Shown: positions 9,901 through 18,198, numbered from the stretch's first letter. The stretch: DNA of 64,000 nucleotides from Bernardetia sp. (GCA_020630575.1 JAHDBD010000013.1:93207-157206), one strand, 5' to 3'. The notes: generated by a model from the sequence alone, not told the origin. Numbers and translations are program-made.

Positions 9901-10053
9901 GGTTTTTTACCAATGGCAATTTCCACAGCAGCAGGTGCAGAAGTTCAGAAACCTCTTGCAACTGTTGTGATTGGTGGACTTTTGACAGCAACTGTTTTGA
10001 CGCTGATTGTACTTCCTATTTTGTATGGATTTTTGGAGGAAAGGAAAAAATAA
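6910..10053 (+). CDS. CusA/CzcA family heavy-metal RND efflux pump
   Basis: Inner-membrane proton-driven pump of the HME-RND family, 1047 residues from the chosen start. I place the start at the ATG at 6910 (MLDNLIGFSIRNKF, the family's usual N-terminus), not the in-frame ATG at 6859, because 6859-6909 is repeat sequence. Twelve membrane helices with two large periplasmic loops are evident. The transmembrane helix 4 signature DFGLIVDGSVIIVEN (near 400) carries the two Asp and one Glu typical of divalent-cation (Zn/Co/Cd) CzcA-type pumps. The NAVLDSSLQIRQSAAFGEII motif follows. Methionine or other metal relay residues cannot be assigned without alignment. It works with the downstream TolC-like channel and adaptor. 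Confidence 0.93.
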   Translation: MLDNLIGFSIRNKFIVLMGVLALIGWGTYSLLNLPLDAVPDITNNQVQIVTQSPTLAPQEIERFITTPIELAVTNLPKVTEVRSVSRYGLSVISIIFKEDTDILEARQLVSEQLTAISSQIPPNLGTPSLMPITTGLGEVYQYTLEVEDKFKDKYSITDLRTIQDWIVKRQMAGVEGIVEVSSFGGNLKQYEVSVNPSTLQGLGITLNDIYEALTTNNANGGGSYIEKTHYRYYVRTEGLINSLEEIKQIPIKVRNSKPILIGEIAEVKEGHAPRLGAMTKDGKGETVGGIVLMLKGANSLEAITNIKERIQNIQKSLPEGVTIVPYLDRSDLIDRAISTVSTNLAEGALIVIFVLVLLLGNFRAGFIVASVIPLALMFAFGMMHLFGVSANLMSLGAIDFGLIVDGSVIIVENVVHQLYKKHKGQKLTSQQMDNAVLDSSLQIRQSAAFGEIIILIVYLPILALTGVEGKMFKPMAETVIFAILGAFILSLTYVPMMSAWLLSKNVKEKHSFAERISNSIMQVAENIYQPILEKSLQFGKSIVVISILFFAISLYVFLQMGGEFMPTLDEGDFAVEMALPSGSSLEESIKAATEAEKILLQNFPEVRGVVAKLGTAEVPVDPMPIERGDVMVLLKDKSEWVSADTKEELIEKMKEKLSVLPNASFDFMQPIEMRFNELIAGDKSDIAVRLFGENLDTLYKYGQQIGALSEKIEGVGDVRVEQIVGLPQYVVQYDRQKLAQYGVTIDEANRLVETAFAGGYAGTIYEGEKRFDLVVRLSEKDRNKPETLENLFISIPSTTNDIATIQQIPLNTVAKIKRIEGASQISRENTQRKLTVGINVRGRDVESLVNELSEKIDTQIKLPSGYLVMYGGQFENLQAAKARLMIAVPVALLMIFALLFITFGSLEQATLIFTAIPLSAIGGVWALHLRDMPFSISAGVGFIALFGVAVLNGIVLIARFNDLKKEDPTLPLKERIIQGTKDRLRPVLMTALTAALGFLPMAISTAAGAEVQKPLATVVIGGLLTATVLTLIVLPILYGFLEERKK

Positions 10054-10151
10054 GTAGCCGACAGTTTCCAACTGTCGTTTATTAAAAACGTCTAAAATTA
10101 TTTTATAAAATACGCAATATATACTTCTGACAGTTGGAAACTGTCAGCTAC
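10054..10151. repeat. Inverted pair of palindromes between cusA-like and TolC-like genes
   Basis: Unit 1, 10060-10076, is GACAGTTTCCAACTGTC; unit 2, 10129-10145, is its exact reverse complement. With flanks (GTAGCC at 10054 and AGCTAC ending 10151) the arms are 23 bases with one mismatch, 52 bases apart. It begins right after the pump stop codon and fills most of the intercistronic gap. Confidence 0.85.
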
Positions 10152-10167
10152 ATAAAATATAAATAAA

Positions 10168-11373
10168 ATGAAACCATCAAAAATAATATTACTATCATTT
10201 TTTCTATTGATTCAGTTTCCTGTTTTTTCACAAACGGATTCTTTAAAAACGTCTTCTTTAGATAAAATCATTGACATTGCCTTTTCAAATAATGGATTAT
10301 TACAAAACAATAAACTAGATATTGAAAGCGCAATCAGTCAGCAAAAAGGAGCTTTTTCTGTTCCAAAAACGAATATTTCTCTTCAATATGGAAATGTTCA
10401 GAGTAGTTATAATCGTGACATAATGGTTACTATTACTCAAAATTTTAATCCTATTGGTTCGATTTCGGCAAACAAAAAAGCCTTTCAAGCACAAGAAATG
10501 AGTGCAGAAGCCAATCTGAATTATCAAAAAAATGTTCTTAAAAATCAGATTAGTCAGTTGTATTACAAACTTGTCTTTCTTTCTCAAAAAAATATTCTTT
10601 TACAAAAACAAGATAGTTTGTGGAAAACAGTTGAGAGAATCACTTCAGCACAAACACAGGCAGGACAAACCAATAAAATGGAACTTTTGACAGCACAAAA
10701 TCAGCGTTTACAACTTCTAAATTTGAAAACGATTAATGAAAGTGATTTAAAAATGGTTTTTCATGATTTGCAAAAATTAGCTCAAAACGAATTGTCTTTC
10801 CTAAAAATTAAGAATTTAAATCAAGTTATTTCAAACTTAACTATTTCAGATTCTTCTGTTTCTAATTCAATGATTAATTATTTTGAAGTACAAACAAATC
10901 TAGCTCAAACACAAATTGCAGTCGAACGCAGCAAAGCAATGCCTGAGTTACATCTTGGTTATTCTTCTCCTACTTTTGATGGCGAAGTTGGTATTTATAA
11001 TGCTTTTCAAGCAGGATTTTCTGTGCCTTTGGTTTGGAGAGAATACAATTCAAAAATTCAAGTTGCCAAAATCAAAGAAGTACAAGCTCAAAATGAGTTA
11101 GCGTATCAAAAAAATGCGATCTCGGAAGAAAAAAAGGCTGTTTTGATGAAATTACAAAACCTTCAAACGATTTTGGAAAGCTATCAAAAGCAGCAACTTC
11201 CACAAGCCAAAGAACTTACTAATTTAGCCCAAATTAGATATAAAGAAGGCGAAATTTCAGTTTTGCAACTTGTTCAAATTCAACAACAGACACTGCAAAC
11301 TTCACTTTCTTATCTTGAAACGCAAGAAAATTTCAATAGCACATTAGCGATGTGGGAATTTCTCAATAATTAA
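10168..11373 (+). CDS. TolC family outer-membrane efflux protein
   Basis: Outer-membrane channel component of the tripartite metal pump, 401 residues with a signal peptide (cleavage near 22, ...PVFSQ). Long amphipathic helical repeats rich in Gln, Leu and Lys fill the rest, as expected for the two OEP domains of CzcC/CusC proteins. It lacks a lipobox, unlike E. coli CusC. It sits between the pump and adaptor genes. The flanking intercistronic gaps (114 and 170 bases) both hold palindromic repeats, which is unusual for an operon of this kind and could modulate relative expression. Confidence 0.85.
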   Translation: MKPSKIILLSFFLLIQFPVFSQTDSLKTSSLDKIIDIAFSNNGLLQNNKLDIESAISQQKGAFSVPKTNISLQYGNVQSSYNRDIMVTITQNFNPIGSISANKKAFQAQEMSAEANLNYQKNVLKNQISQLYYKLVFLSQKNILLQKQDSLWKTVERITSAQTQAGQTNKMELLTAQNQRLQLLNLKTINESDLKMVFHDLQKLAQNELSFLKIKNLNQVISNLTISDSSVSNSMINYFEVQTNLAQTQIAVERSKAMPELHLGYSSPTFDGEVGIYNAFQAGFSVPLVWREYNSKIQVAKIKEVQAQNELAYQKNAISEEKKAVLMKLQNLQTILESYQKQQLPQAKELTNLAQIRYKEGEISVLQLVQIQQQTLQTSLSYLETQENFNSTLAMWEFLNN

Positions 11374-11387
11374 AGCTAATAATAAAA

Positions 11388-11459
11388 ACAGGGTTAAAAC
11401 CCTGTCCAATTCATAATTCTAGAAGTATTTTCTTCAATAGAACAGGGTTTTAACCCTGT
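11388..11459. repeat. Inverted pair of ACAGGGTT palindromes between TolC-like and adaptor genes
   Basis: 11388-11405 reads ACAGGGTTAAAACCCTGT, and 11442-11459 is its exact reverse complement. A degenerate pair of the same type lies at 58546-58642. Confidence 0.85.
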
Positions 11460-11493
11460 TTAGAAAATGCTCTTTAATAATAAAAAAAACCTT

Positions 11494-11529
11494 AACCGTC
11501 AACGAGGCTAAAGCCCTCGTTGAGGTTTA
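11494..11529. repeat. Dispersed hairpin, CAACGAGG/CCTCGTTG
   Basis: An 8-bp stem (11500-11507 with 11515-11522), flanked by AACCGTC and TTTATAA. The same flanks, with the stem words rearranged, occur at 29557-29592. It ends 15 bases before the adaptor ATG. Confidence 0.75.
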
Positions 11530-11543
11530 TAAAATATAAAAAA

Positions 11544-12764
11544 ATGAAAACTAAAATCATATATTCAACTTTGCTAATTTGCCTTATCTTCTTATTTGGA
11601 AGTTGTGAAAAAGATGCGACACATGCACATGAAGATCATAATGAAGACCTACATGGCAACGAAGAAAACGGTAGTGTAAAAGAAGATCAAGAAGATGATG
11701 ATCATGTATTTTTTACAACTGAACAAATTCGAAAATTAGGAATTAAGATAGATACTATTTCTTCAAAGTCAATTCCAAAAATTATTGAAGCAACAGGAAC
11801 AGTTCATTTGCCACCACAAAATAAAGCCTTAGTAGGAAGTGTTTTGGGTGGAAAAATAAAGCAAATTTTGATTCATGAAGGCGATTATGTCAAAAAAGGA
11901 CAAGTAATAGCCATTCTTGAAAATCCAGAAGCACTCAAAATGCAACAAGAATATTTGACTGTTTCGGCACGTCTGACAATGTTACAATCCGATTTGGAAC
12001 GTCAGAAAAATTTGCAAATGAAAGATGCTACTACTGAAAAAATTGTGCAACAAGCTCAAGCTGAATTAGAGATGGCAAAAGCACAAAAAGAAGGTTTAGA
12101 AGCACAACTCAGACTTATAAATTTAAGCACGAAGTCAAATACTATTTCTGCCTCTTTTCCTGTTCTTGCGCCTATTTCAGGAATGACACATAATATTGTC
12201 GGACAGTTGGGAGAATTTGTTGATGCAAACAAATCTATCGTAGAAATTTTGAACGAAGACCATTTACATATCGAAATTTTGGTGTATGAGAAAGATGTTG
12301 ATGCGATAAAAGAAGGACAAAAAGTAAACTTTATTTCTTATAATTCACAAAACTCTACTCCTGTCGAAGCTGTTATTTATTCTATTTCAAATACTATTGA
12401 ACCTATTACAAAAACGGTAAGTCTTCACGCAGAAATAAAGCAAAAACTTTCATTTGTACTTAGAGATGGAACATTAGGAAAAGTAACGATTGAAAGTAAA
12501 GGACAAAATCGTCCTACTTTACCGAAAGATGCCTTAATACAGGAGGGGGGACAGTTTTTTGTATTTGTTCAAAAAGAAAAAAATGAGAAAGGAATAGAAT
12601 TTGAAAAAATTGAAGTAGAAATATATACTCAAAATGAAAATGAATTTCAGTTTTTAATTAAAGATAATTCAATCCAAAAATCAATTTCTGAACTTCTTTT
12701 TGTGAGTAAAGGAGCCTATTATTTGAATGCTTCTTCGGCTGAAACGGCTGAACATGGACATTAA
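11544..12764 (+). CDS. RND efflux periplasmic adaptor (CusB/CzcB-like lipoprotein)
   Basis: Membrane-fusion protein linking pump and outer-membrane channel, 406 residues. I start it at the ATG at 11544; a TTG 24 bases earlier lies inside a hairpin repeat. The N-terminus is a lipoprotein signal with lipobox FGSC (Cys about 21). A His/Asp/Glu-rich stretch follows (HAHEDHNEDLHGNEE, DDDHVF), probably for metal binding. The biotinyl-lipoyl-like half-motifs are visible around GGKIKQILIHEGDYVKKGQ, then a coiled-coil hairpin (about 130-185) and a beta-barrel. The C-terminus ends in HGH. It is the last gene of the operon, followed by a bidirectional terminator. Confidence 0.88.
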   Translation: MKTKIIYSTLLICLIFLFGSCEKDATHAHEDHNEDLHGNEENGSVKEDQEDDDHVFFTTEQIRKLGIKIDTISSKSIPKIIEATGTVHLPPQNKALVGSVLGGKIKQILIHEGDYVKKGQVIAILENPEALKMQQEYLTVSARLTMLQSDLERQKNLQMKDATTEKIVQQAQAELEMAKAQKEGLEAQLRLINLSTKSNTISASFPVLAPISGMTHNIVGQLGEFVDANKSIVEILNEDHLHIEILVYEKDVDAIKEGQKVNFISYNSQNSTPVEAVIYSISNTIEPITKTVSLHAEIKQKLSFVLRDGTLGKVTIESKGQNRPTLPKDALIQEGGQFFVFVQKEKNEKGIEFEKIEVEIYTQNENEFQFLIKDNSIQKSISELLFVSKGAYYLNASSAETAEHGH

Positions 12765-12793
12765 TTTGAATCAAGTATAATAAATACAAAATC

Positions 12794-12829
12794 AAAAAAT
12801 CGTTTAAGTAGTTACTTAAACGATTTTTT
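12794..12829. terminator. Bidirectional terminator between adaptor and CDF genes
   Basis: A 17-bp near-perfect stem with a 2-base loop, flanked by A-run and T-run, serves both convergent genes. A version differing at two positions is at 29503-29538. Confidence 0.85.
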
Positions 12830-12864
12830 TATGATAATTTTATCTAAAAATCTCAAAATTTATT

Positions 12865-13746
12865 TCATTCTTTTGCTAGTTCGCAGGTTTCTTCATCTAG
12901 TTCTATTTCAATAGTAAAATGTTGAAAGTCATAATCTTTAATGTACTCTTTAATTTTGCTTTTTGTATCTATAATTTGAGCAAAAGAATCTATATTTTTT
13001 AGTTTTACGTGAGTAGTAAAAACGTGGTGTTCTCCCTCCAAAGACCAAATATGAGTATGATGCAAAGAATCAATAGTTTCAATTTTTCTTAATTCTTGTT
13101 CAATTTTTGGCAAATCAATTTCTTTAGGAACTCCTTGTAAAAATACATAGAGTGTTTCTTTGAGTCTTTGAGTAACTCCCCACAATATATAAGCCGTAAT
13201 AAGTAAAGAAAGAGCAGGGTCTAAATAATGAATATCCTTAAATTTAAGAATAATAGATACAATCAAAACAGCCACCCAACCCAAAACATCTTCTAATAAA
13301 TGCCAAGAAACTACTTTTTCATTAAGCGATTTACCTCCACTCATTTTCCAAGCAGCATATCCATTAACAGCTACTCCAATAATTGCAAAAACTATCATTC
13401 CATTAGCATCTGAATGTTCAGGTTTCAAAATCCTACCGATAGCTTCATAAATAACATATATAGAACCACCAATTAATACTAAACTATTTACTAAAGCTCC
13501 TAATAATGAGAAACGAGCATAGCCAAAAGAAAATTCTTTGTTTGCTTCTTGTTTTGATTTGTTATCCAAATACCATGCTGTTCCCAAAGAAAGACTATCG
13601 CCTAAATCGTGAATTGCATCAGAAATAATAGCTATACTGTTTACATAATAGCCTCCTATAAGTTCAAGAATGGTAAACCCAACATTTAGAAAAAAAGCAA
13701 GTTTTAGATTTTTATTAGAATTGGAATGATCATGAGAATGTGCCAT
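12865..13746 (-). CDS. Cation diffusion facilitator (CzcD/ZitB-like) exporter
   Basis: Inner-membrane antiporter that exports Zn, Cd or Co from the cytoplasm, 293 residues. The N-terminus is histidine-rich (MAHSHDHSN). Six helices include the paired metal-site motifs HDLGD (46-50) and HLLED (about 154-158), matching the HxxxD pattern of zinc-transporting CDFs. The C-terminal cytoplasmic domain has HTHIW and EGEHHVF. It is convergent with the RND operon, so the two systems form one metal-resistance locus: cytoplasm to periplasm by this protein, then out of the cell by the pump. Confidence 0.93.
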   Translation of the reverse strand: MAHSHDHSNSNKNLKLAFFLNVGFTILELIGGYYVNSIAIISDAIHDLGDSLSLGTAWYLDNKSKQEANKEFSFGYARFSLLGALVNSLVLIGGSIYVIYEAIGRILKPEHSDANGMIVFAIIGVAVNGYAAWKMSGGKSLNEKVVSWHLLEDVLGWVAVLIVSIILKFKDIHYLDPALSLLITAYILWGVTQRLKETLYVFLQGVPKEIDLPKIEQELRKIETIDSLHHTHIWSLEGEHHVFTTHVKLKNIDSFAQIIDTKSKIKEYIKDYDFQHFTIEIELDEETCELAKE

Positions 13747-13871
13747 AAATGTAAATTTGAAAAATGTATAGTTTAAAGTTTAAAAAATGTTTAGAAATTT
13801 ACTTTATAACTTTTATTTTCTGGTATTGTTTATATTTAAGAAAGTTTACACTCACATTAAAAATGTAACCA

Positions 13872-13922
13872 AATTTGATAAATCAAATGGCTACAAAACG
13901 TAGTAATTTGATTTATCAAATT
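13872..13922. repeat. Inverted pair of ATTTGAT palindromes
   Basis: 13872-13888 and 13906-13922 are exact 17-base inverted repeats, and each arm is itself nearly palindromic (ATTTGATaaATCAAAT). It lies just past the acyltransferase stop codon. A degenerate single unit may lie near 50884-50903. Confidence 0.7.
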
Positions 13923-13928
13923 CTATAA

Positions 13929-14795
13929 TTATTCTTTAACTCGCTTCCAACGCTTATGCGTCCAGAGCCAATTTTCAGGAGAATTGCGAACAGCTTCTTC
14001 TATTCTTTGTGAATACTCATCAAGAATAGAAAAGTCTGTTCCACTCTCATCTGGGTTATAAGGAGGTTGTCGCATTAATTCTAAAGAATATAAATAATGC
14101 CCTCTTTTTGGCTTCGTAATTCTCAAAAAATAAATGGGTAAATTAGATTGAGGCGCAAGACGAGCCACACCCACAAAAAAAGGCACTTCCTTTCCAAAAA
14201 AATTAGTCCAATACTGTCTATTATTTCCTGCTGGTGTTTGATCTCCTACCAAAACATAACCTACCGAAACATCTGTTGGCTTAATAATCTCTCTATTTGA
14301 AATTCTCATCTCTAGTGGAACTGCTCCAAATTGTGAACGCATTTCATAAATCAATTCATCAATTTTTTTATTGGCTAGTCTTTTATAGATAGGTTTCACA
14401 ATCGTTTCCAATTCTACTGAACACGACAAACTGACCCACTCCCAACTCAAATGATGTGTTGCCAAAACGATAATAGATTGTTTGTCTTTAGCAACTGTTT
14501 TAGCTATTTCTAAAGACTCAGGAGTCGGACGAGTTCGCCTAACAACTTCCTCTTTTGAAATATGAAAAGATTTTAGTGTTTCGATAATAAAATCACAAAA
14601 ATTTCTATAAAAAGCTCGTGCAATTTGTTCTCGCTCTTTCTGTGTTTTTTCAGGAAATGCACGATATAGGTTATCCAAAACTACTTGCTTTCGATATAAT
14701 TTTCCATAATAAACTACCACAAAAAGAATATCTGAAATTCTATATAAAAACCAAAAAGGAAAACGAGCAAGAAATTTTATAAAAAATGGAATCAT
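13929..14795 (-). CDS. LpxL/HtrB-like lysophospholipid or lipid A acyltransferase
   Basis: Inner-membrane acyltransferase of the LpxL/LpxM fold, 288 residues, a normal length. One N-terminal membrane segment (about 10-30) is followed by the catalytic HX4E motif, His114 to Glu119, in ATHHLSWEW. It probably adds a secondary acyl chain to lipid A or to another envelope lipid. It begins 9 bases after the upstream lipoprotein gene ends and is almost certainly co-transcribed with it, suggesting an envelope function for both. Confidence 0.88.
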   Translation of the reverse strand: MIPFFIKFLARFPFWFLYRISDILFVVVYYGKLYRKQVVLDNLYRAFPEKTQKEREQIARAFYRNFCDFIIETLKSFHISKEEVVRRTRPTPESLEIAKTVAKDKQSIIVLATHHLSWEWVSLSCSVELETIVKPIYKRLANKKIDELIYEMRSQFGAVPLEMRISNREIIKPTDVSVGYVLVGDQTPAGNNRQYWTNFFGKEVPFFVGVARLAPQSNLPIYFLRITKPKRGHYLYSLELMRQPPYNPDESGTDFSILDEYSQRIEEAVRNSPENWLWTHKRWKRVKE

Positions 14796-14804
14796 AGTAA
14801 ATTT

Positions 14805-15497
14805 TTATCTAATTTTCATTTTATTATCCAAATTAGCTCTTCCAGAAAGAAGGTCTGAAAAGCTGTAATTAAGAACTACTTCATTTTTATCATCAGATGA
14901 ATATATTGCTTTTTTATTTGAATACTTTTTGATTTTACCTTCTGTTCTGACAATAAAAACATAGTTAGCAGACTCAAAGACATAATCTTGAAAACGTTTT
15001 GTGGCTTCGTCTTCTGGTGTTTGCTGTCTCTCTTTTGCTCTGTCCAAAAGAGGTTGGAGATAATGTGTATTATTTCTTTCAAAAGTACGCTTAGAGAATT
15101 CAAAAGCAGGTTTTGATGGCGCAGGTTCGGTATTGAGTTGATTAAGTGCAGCCGTAAGTGATTCTACGTTATCAAAATCAAAGCTAAAACCTGTCAAGTA
15201 ATTTTCGTAATCTGTTGTATATTCAACGTGTGTAATTCCTCCAATTTCAGAAAAACTCTCACTACTTTTCTGAATTACATTTTCAATATTGGCAACAAAG
15301 TTTTTTTCTTCTTGTGTGGAATCTGTAAGCGAAGTAGTGATAGCAATTTCTTGTTTGCGTCCACTTAAATCAACAGTAAGTGAGTAAGTTCCTGAACCAT
15401 CTTTTTTGATATACACTTCTTCACGAAGCTCAAAACAAGAGGTTAGAGTAAAAACAGAAAGTAGCACCAAAATCAATTGTAGTAGTATTTTTTTCAT
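14805..15497 (-). CDS. Lipoprotein of unknown function
   Basis: A 230-residue protein with a clear lipoprotein signal (lipobox LTSC, Cys21). The mature start EEVYIKKDGSGTYSLTVDLSG suggests a beta-rich domain, and the middle has acidic and serine-rich stretches. I do not recognise a named family, although short lipoproteins opening with this kind of K-D-G-S-G-x-Y motif are frequent in Bacteroidota. It is the first gene of a two-gene unit with the LpxL-like acyltransferase. A possible promoter lies at 15540-15547. Confidence 0.75.
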   Translation of the reverse strand: MKKILLQLILVLLSVFTLTSCFELREEVYIKKDGSGTYSLTVDLSGRKQEIAITTSLTDSTQEEKNFVANIENVIQKSSESFSEIGGITHVEYTTDYENYLTGFSFDFDNVESLTAALNQLNTEPAPSKPAFEFSKRTFERNNTHYLQPLLDRAKERQQTPEDEATKRFQDYVFESANYVFIVRTEGKIKKYSNKKAIYSSDDKNEVVLNYSFSDLLSGRANLDNKMKIR

Positions 15498-15539
15498 TAT
15501 AACTAGTTATTTTTATGGTTTTGCATTGCAAAGATTATC

Positions 15540-15547
15540 CAAAATTA
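15540..15547 (-). promoter_or_regulatory. Possible -7 element for the lipoprotein/acyltransferase unit
   Basis: The reverse strand reads TAATTTTG, matching TAnnTTTG, 43 bases before the start codon. No convincing -33 box is seen. Confidence 0.35.
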
Positions 15548-15744
15548 CACAAATACGAGCAGTTTTTTATATTCATTCCTAAATTTTAAAAAATGATAAG
15601 ATTATATACAATCCCTAAAAAACACAAACAATTCAATAAGAAAAGTGTTTTATAATACAGTTTAGGACTTGTTTTATGACTCATAAAATATATTTTTATC
15701 TAAACTATTTTTTAATATTCATTTTTTAAACAACTTATTAGATT

Positions 15745-16440
15745 ATGGCAGAGCAAAAAGAAAAAATTTTATTTGTAGTTACTAGTCATGCAAAACTTGG
15801 TGACACAGGAAAAGAAACAGGGTATCATTTGAGCGAAGTATCACATCCTTGGAAAGAACTCTACCAAGCAGGATATGAAATGGATTTTGTAAGTCCAGAA
15901 GGAGGAAAAGCTCCAGTAACAGCCTTTGACTTGAGTGATGATATAAACAAAGATTTTTGGGAAAATGCAACCTATAGAGAAAAAATAGAAAATACTAAAA
16001 AGCCATCAGATATTAAACCATCTGAGTATAAAGCAATATTTTTTGCAGGTGGACATGGAACAGTTTGGGATTTTCCAGAAAACAAAGAACTTCAAAAAAT
16101 TGCAGCTACTATTTATGAAAGTGGAGGAATTATTTCTTCAATTTGTCATGGTGCAGCAGCTCTTGTAAATCTAAAATTAAGTGATGGCTCTTATTTAGTA
16201 GATGGAAAAGATGTCAATTCGTTTACTGATTCAGAAGAAAAAGAACAAGGATTAGAAGATGTAGTTCCATTTTTGGTAGAATCAAAACTTCGTCAGCGTG
16301 GTGCAAAGTTTCATCAGGCTGCAAATGGTGAAGCAAAAGTAGTAGTTGATGGAAGACTGATTACAGGGCAAAATCCAGCTTCAGCAACTCCTCTTGGACA
16401 AACACTAAAAAGAGAACTCAAAGAAGTTGAAGTTGTCTAA
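15745..16440 (+). CDS. DJ-1/PfpI family protein (Hsp31-like, class I glutamine amidotransferase fold)
   Basis: Cytoplasmic protein of 231 residues, close in length to the YhbO/Hsp31/GATZ-like glyoxalase III group. The nucleophile elbow is SSICHGAAAL (Cys134, His135) and the paired glutamate is in GKETG (Glu24). The motif AGGHGTVWDFP (101-111) is typical of chaperone/glyoxalase type members that detoxify methylglyoxal or repair glycated proteins. It stands alone with its own terminator. Exact activity, protease, glyoxalase or deglycase, cannot be told from sequence. Confidence 0.88.
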   Translation: MAEQKEKILFVVTSHAKLGDTGKETGYHLSEVSHPWKELYQAGYEMDFVSPEGGKAPVTAFDLSDDINKDFWENATYREKIENTKKPSDIKPSEYKAIFFAGGHGTVWDFPENKELQKIAATIYESGGIISSICHGAAALVNLKLSDGSYLVDGKDVNSFTDSEEKEQGLEDVVPFLVESKLRQRGAKFHQAANGEAKVVVDGRLITGQNPASATPLGQTLKRELKEVEVV

Positions 16441-16470
16441 GTTATAAAAGATCGTTTAGAGAAAACTAAA

Positions 16471-16499
16471 GGGCAGGGCATTTTGTCCTGCCTTTTTTC
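16471..16499 (+). terminator. Terminator of the DJ-1/PfpI gene
   Basis: GGCAGG stem with CCTGCC around a 9-base loop, followed by six T. Confidence 0.85.
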
Positions 16500-16666
16500 T
16501 TTCAATAAATTATTTGCTGAAGTATTATTTTGTTCATTTACTGTACAAACTACTAAAAAGCTTTTAAGAAAGTCTCTTCATAAAGAGATAATTTATCTTA
16601 CTGAAAATCAAGTGTTTATTATTTTATTTTAAAATTTATAACTTATGTTTTCTGTTATTTTTTGTG

Positions 16667-16674
16667 TAATTTTG
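16667..16674 (+). promoter_or_regulatory. Possible -7 element of rimO
   Basis: TAATTTTG matches TAnnTTTG, 80 bases before the start codon. Confidence 0.4.
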
Positions 16675-16754
16675 CATCCTTATTTCTAAAGAAGACAAAT
16701 CCATTAGCTTTTTTATTTTTGAAAATAAAACTAGCTTCCAAAATATAACAGTAA

Positions 16755-18080
16755 ATGAAAACGGGTACAATCAAAAAAGATAAAGTAAATATAATCACAT
16801 TAGGTTGCTCAAAAAACCTTGTTGATTCTGAAAATATACTTACTCAACTTCGTGCAAATGAAATTGATGCTCATCATCAGTTAGAAACCAAAAAGAAAGT
16901 TGAAGAGCCAAATGTTATTATTATCAATACGTGTGGTTTTATAGAAAAAGCAAAAGAAGAATCTATCAATACAATTTTAGATTACGCAGCAGCAAAAGGA
17001 AGAGGCGAAATTGATAAATTATATGTTATGGGTTGTTTGTCGCATCGTTATAAAGACGAACTTTCTAGCGAAATTGGAGAAGTTGATGATTGGTTTGGTA
17101 CGTTAGATATGCCTTTAATCCTCAATAGATTCAATGTCGATTATAAGCATGAACTTTTAGGGCAACGCCTTACCACAACATCTCAGCATTTTGCTTATCT
17201 CAAAATTTCAGAAGGTTGTGATAGAGCATGTTCGTTTTGTGCCATTCCATTGATGCGTGGAAAACATGTTTCTCGTCCGATGGAAGAATTAGTACAAGAA
17301 GCTAAAAACTTGGCTGCAAGAGGTACAAAAGAAATTATGTTGATTGCACAAGAATTAACCTATTACGGAATTGATATTTATAGAAAAAGAGCTTTATCTG
17401 AGCTTTTAGAAAAATTAGCTGATATTGAAGGAATTGAATGGATTCGTTTGCATTATGCATATCCAACAGGCTTTCCGATAGAAATCATTGATACAATGAA
17501 AGCGCATGAAAAAATCTGTAATTATTTAGATATTCCTTTGCAAAGTGGTTCGAACAAAGTTTTGAAAGCAATGCGTAGAGGAATTAAAAGAGAAAAAACA
17601 GAGGAGTTAATTGATTCTATCCGTCAGAAATTGCCTGAAATTGCTATTCGTACAACACTTATTGCAGGACACCCCCATGAAGAACAAGAAGACCACGAAG
17701 AAACATTAGATTTTGTAGAAAAAATGCGTTTTGATAGATTGGGCGTATTTTCTTATTCTCATGAAGAAGACACACATTCGCATTCAATGCCTGATACTTT
17801 AAGTGAAGAAGAAAAACAAGAACGTGTTGCTGAGATTATGGAAATCCAACAAGGCATTTCTTTAGAACTCAATCAAGAAAAAATAGGCAAGATTTATAAA
17901 ACCCTTATTGATAGAAAAGAAGGCAATTATTTTATTGGCAGAACTGAATTTGATTCGCCAGAAGTAGATAATGAGGTTTTGGTAGATGCAAGAAAAGTAT
18001 ATCTACGAATAGGCGATTTTGCTAATGTTAAGATAGATAAAGTAGAAGAATTTGATTTGTTTGGAGAAGTAGTCAAGTAA
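16755..18080 (+). CDS. rimO: Ribosomal protein S12 methylthiotransferase
   Basis: Radical-SAM enzyme that methylthiolates an aspartate of ribosomal protein S12, 441 residues, the normal length. The N-terminal UPF0004 domain has its three iron-sulfur cysteines (LGCSKN near 18, NTCGF, MGCLS). The radical SAM cluster is CDRACSFC (about 155-162), followed by AIPLMRGKHVSRP, which is typical of RimO rather than MiaB. A TRAM domain closes the protein (about 375-441). It is transcribed alone and is followed by tRNA-Cys. Confidence 0.95.
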   Translation: MKTGTIKKDKVNIITLGCSKNLVDSENILTQLRANEIDAHHQLETKKKVEEPNVIIINTCGFIEKAKEESINTILDYAAAKGRGEIDKLYVMGCLSHRYKDELSSEIGEVDDWFGTLDMPLILNRFNVDYKHELLGQRLTTTSQHFAYLKISEGCDRACSFCAIPLMRGKHVSRPMEELVQEAKNLAARGTKEIMLIAQELTYYGIDIYRKRALSELLEKLADIEGIEWIRLHYAYPTGFPIEIIDTMKAHEKICNYLDIPLQSGSNKVLKAMRRGIKREKTEELIDSIRQKLPEIAIRTTLIAGHPHEEQEDHEETLDFVEKMRFDRLGVFSYSHEEDTHSHSMPDTLSEEEKQERVAEIMEIQQGISLELNQEKIGKIYKTLIDRKEGNYFIGRTEFDSPEVDNEVLVDARKVYLRIGDFANVKIDKVEEFDLFGEVVK

Positions 18081-18125
18081 GAAAAAATATTTTTATTAGA
18101 TTTTTTGATAAAAATGAACTTTTAC

Positions 18126-18156
18126 TTTGCAAAATCAATTAAGATTCGTAAGTTTG
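18126..18156 (+). promoter_or_regulatory. Promoter of tRNA-Cys
   Basis: TTTG at 18126-18129, exactly 19 bases, then TAAGTTTG at 18149-18156: a textbook Bacteroidota housekeeping promoter. Confidence 0.75.
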
Positions 18157-18198
18157 CATTCTCTAAAACACAGATTTTAGAGAGTGCAAAATAAAAAG

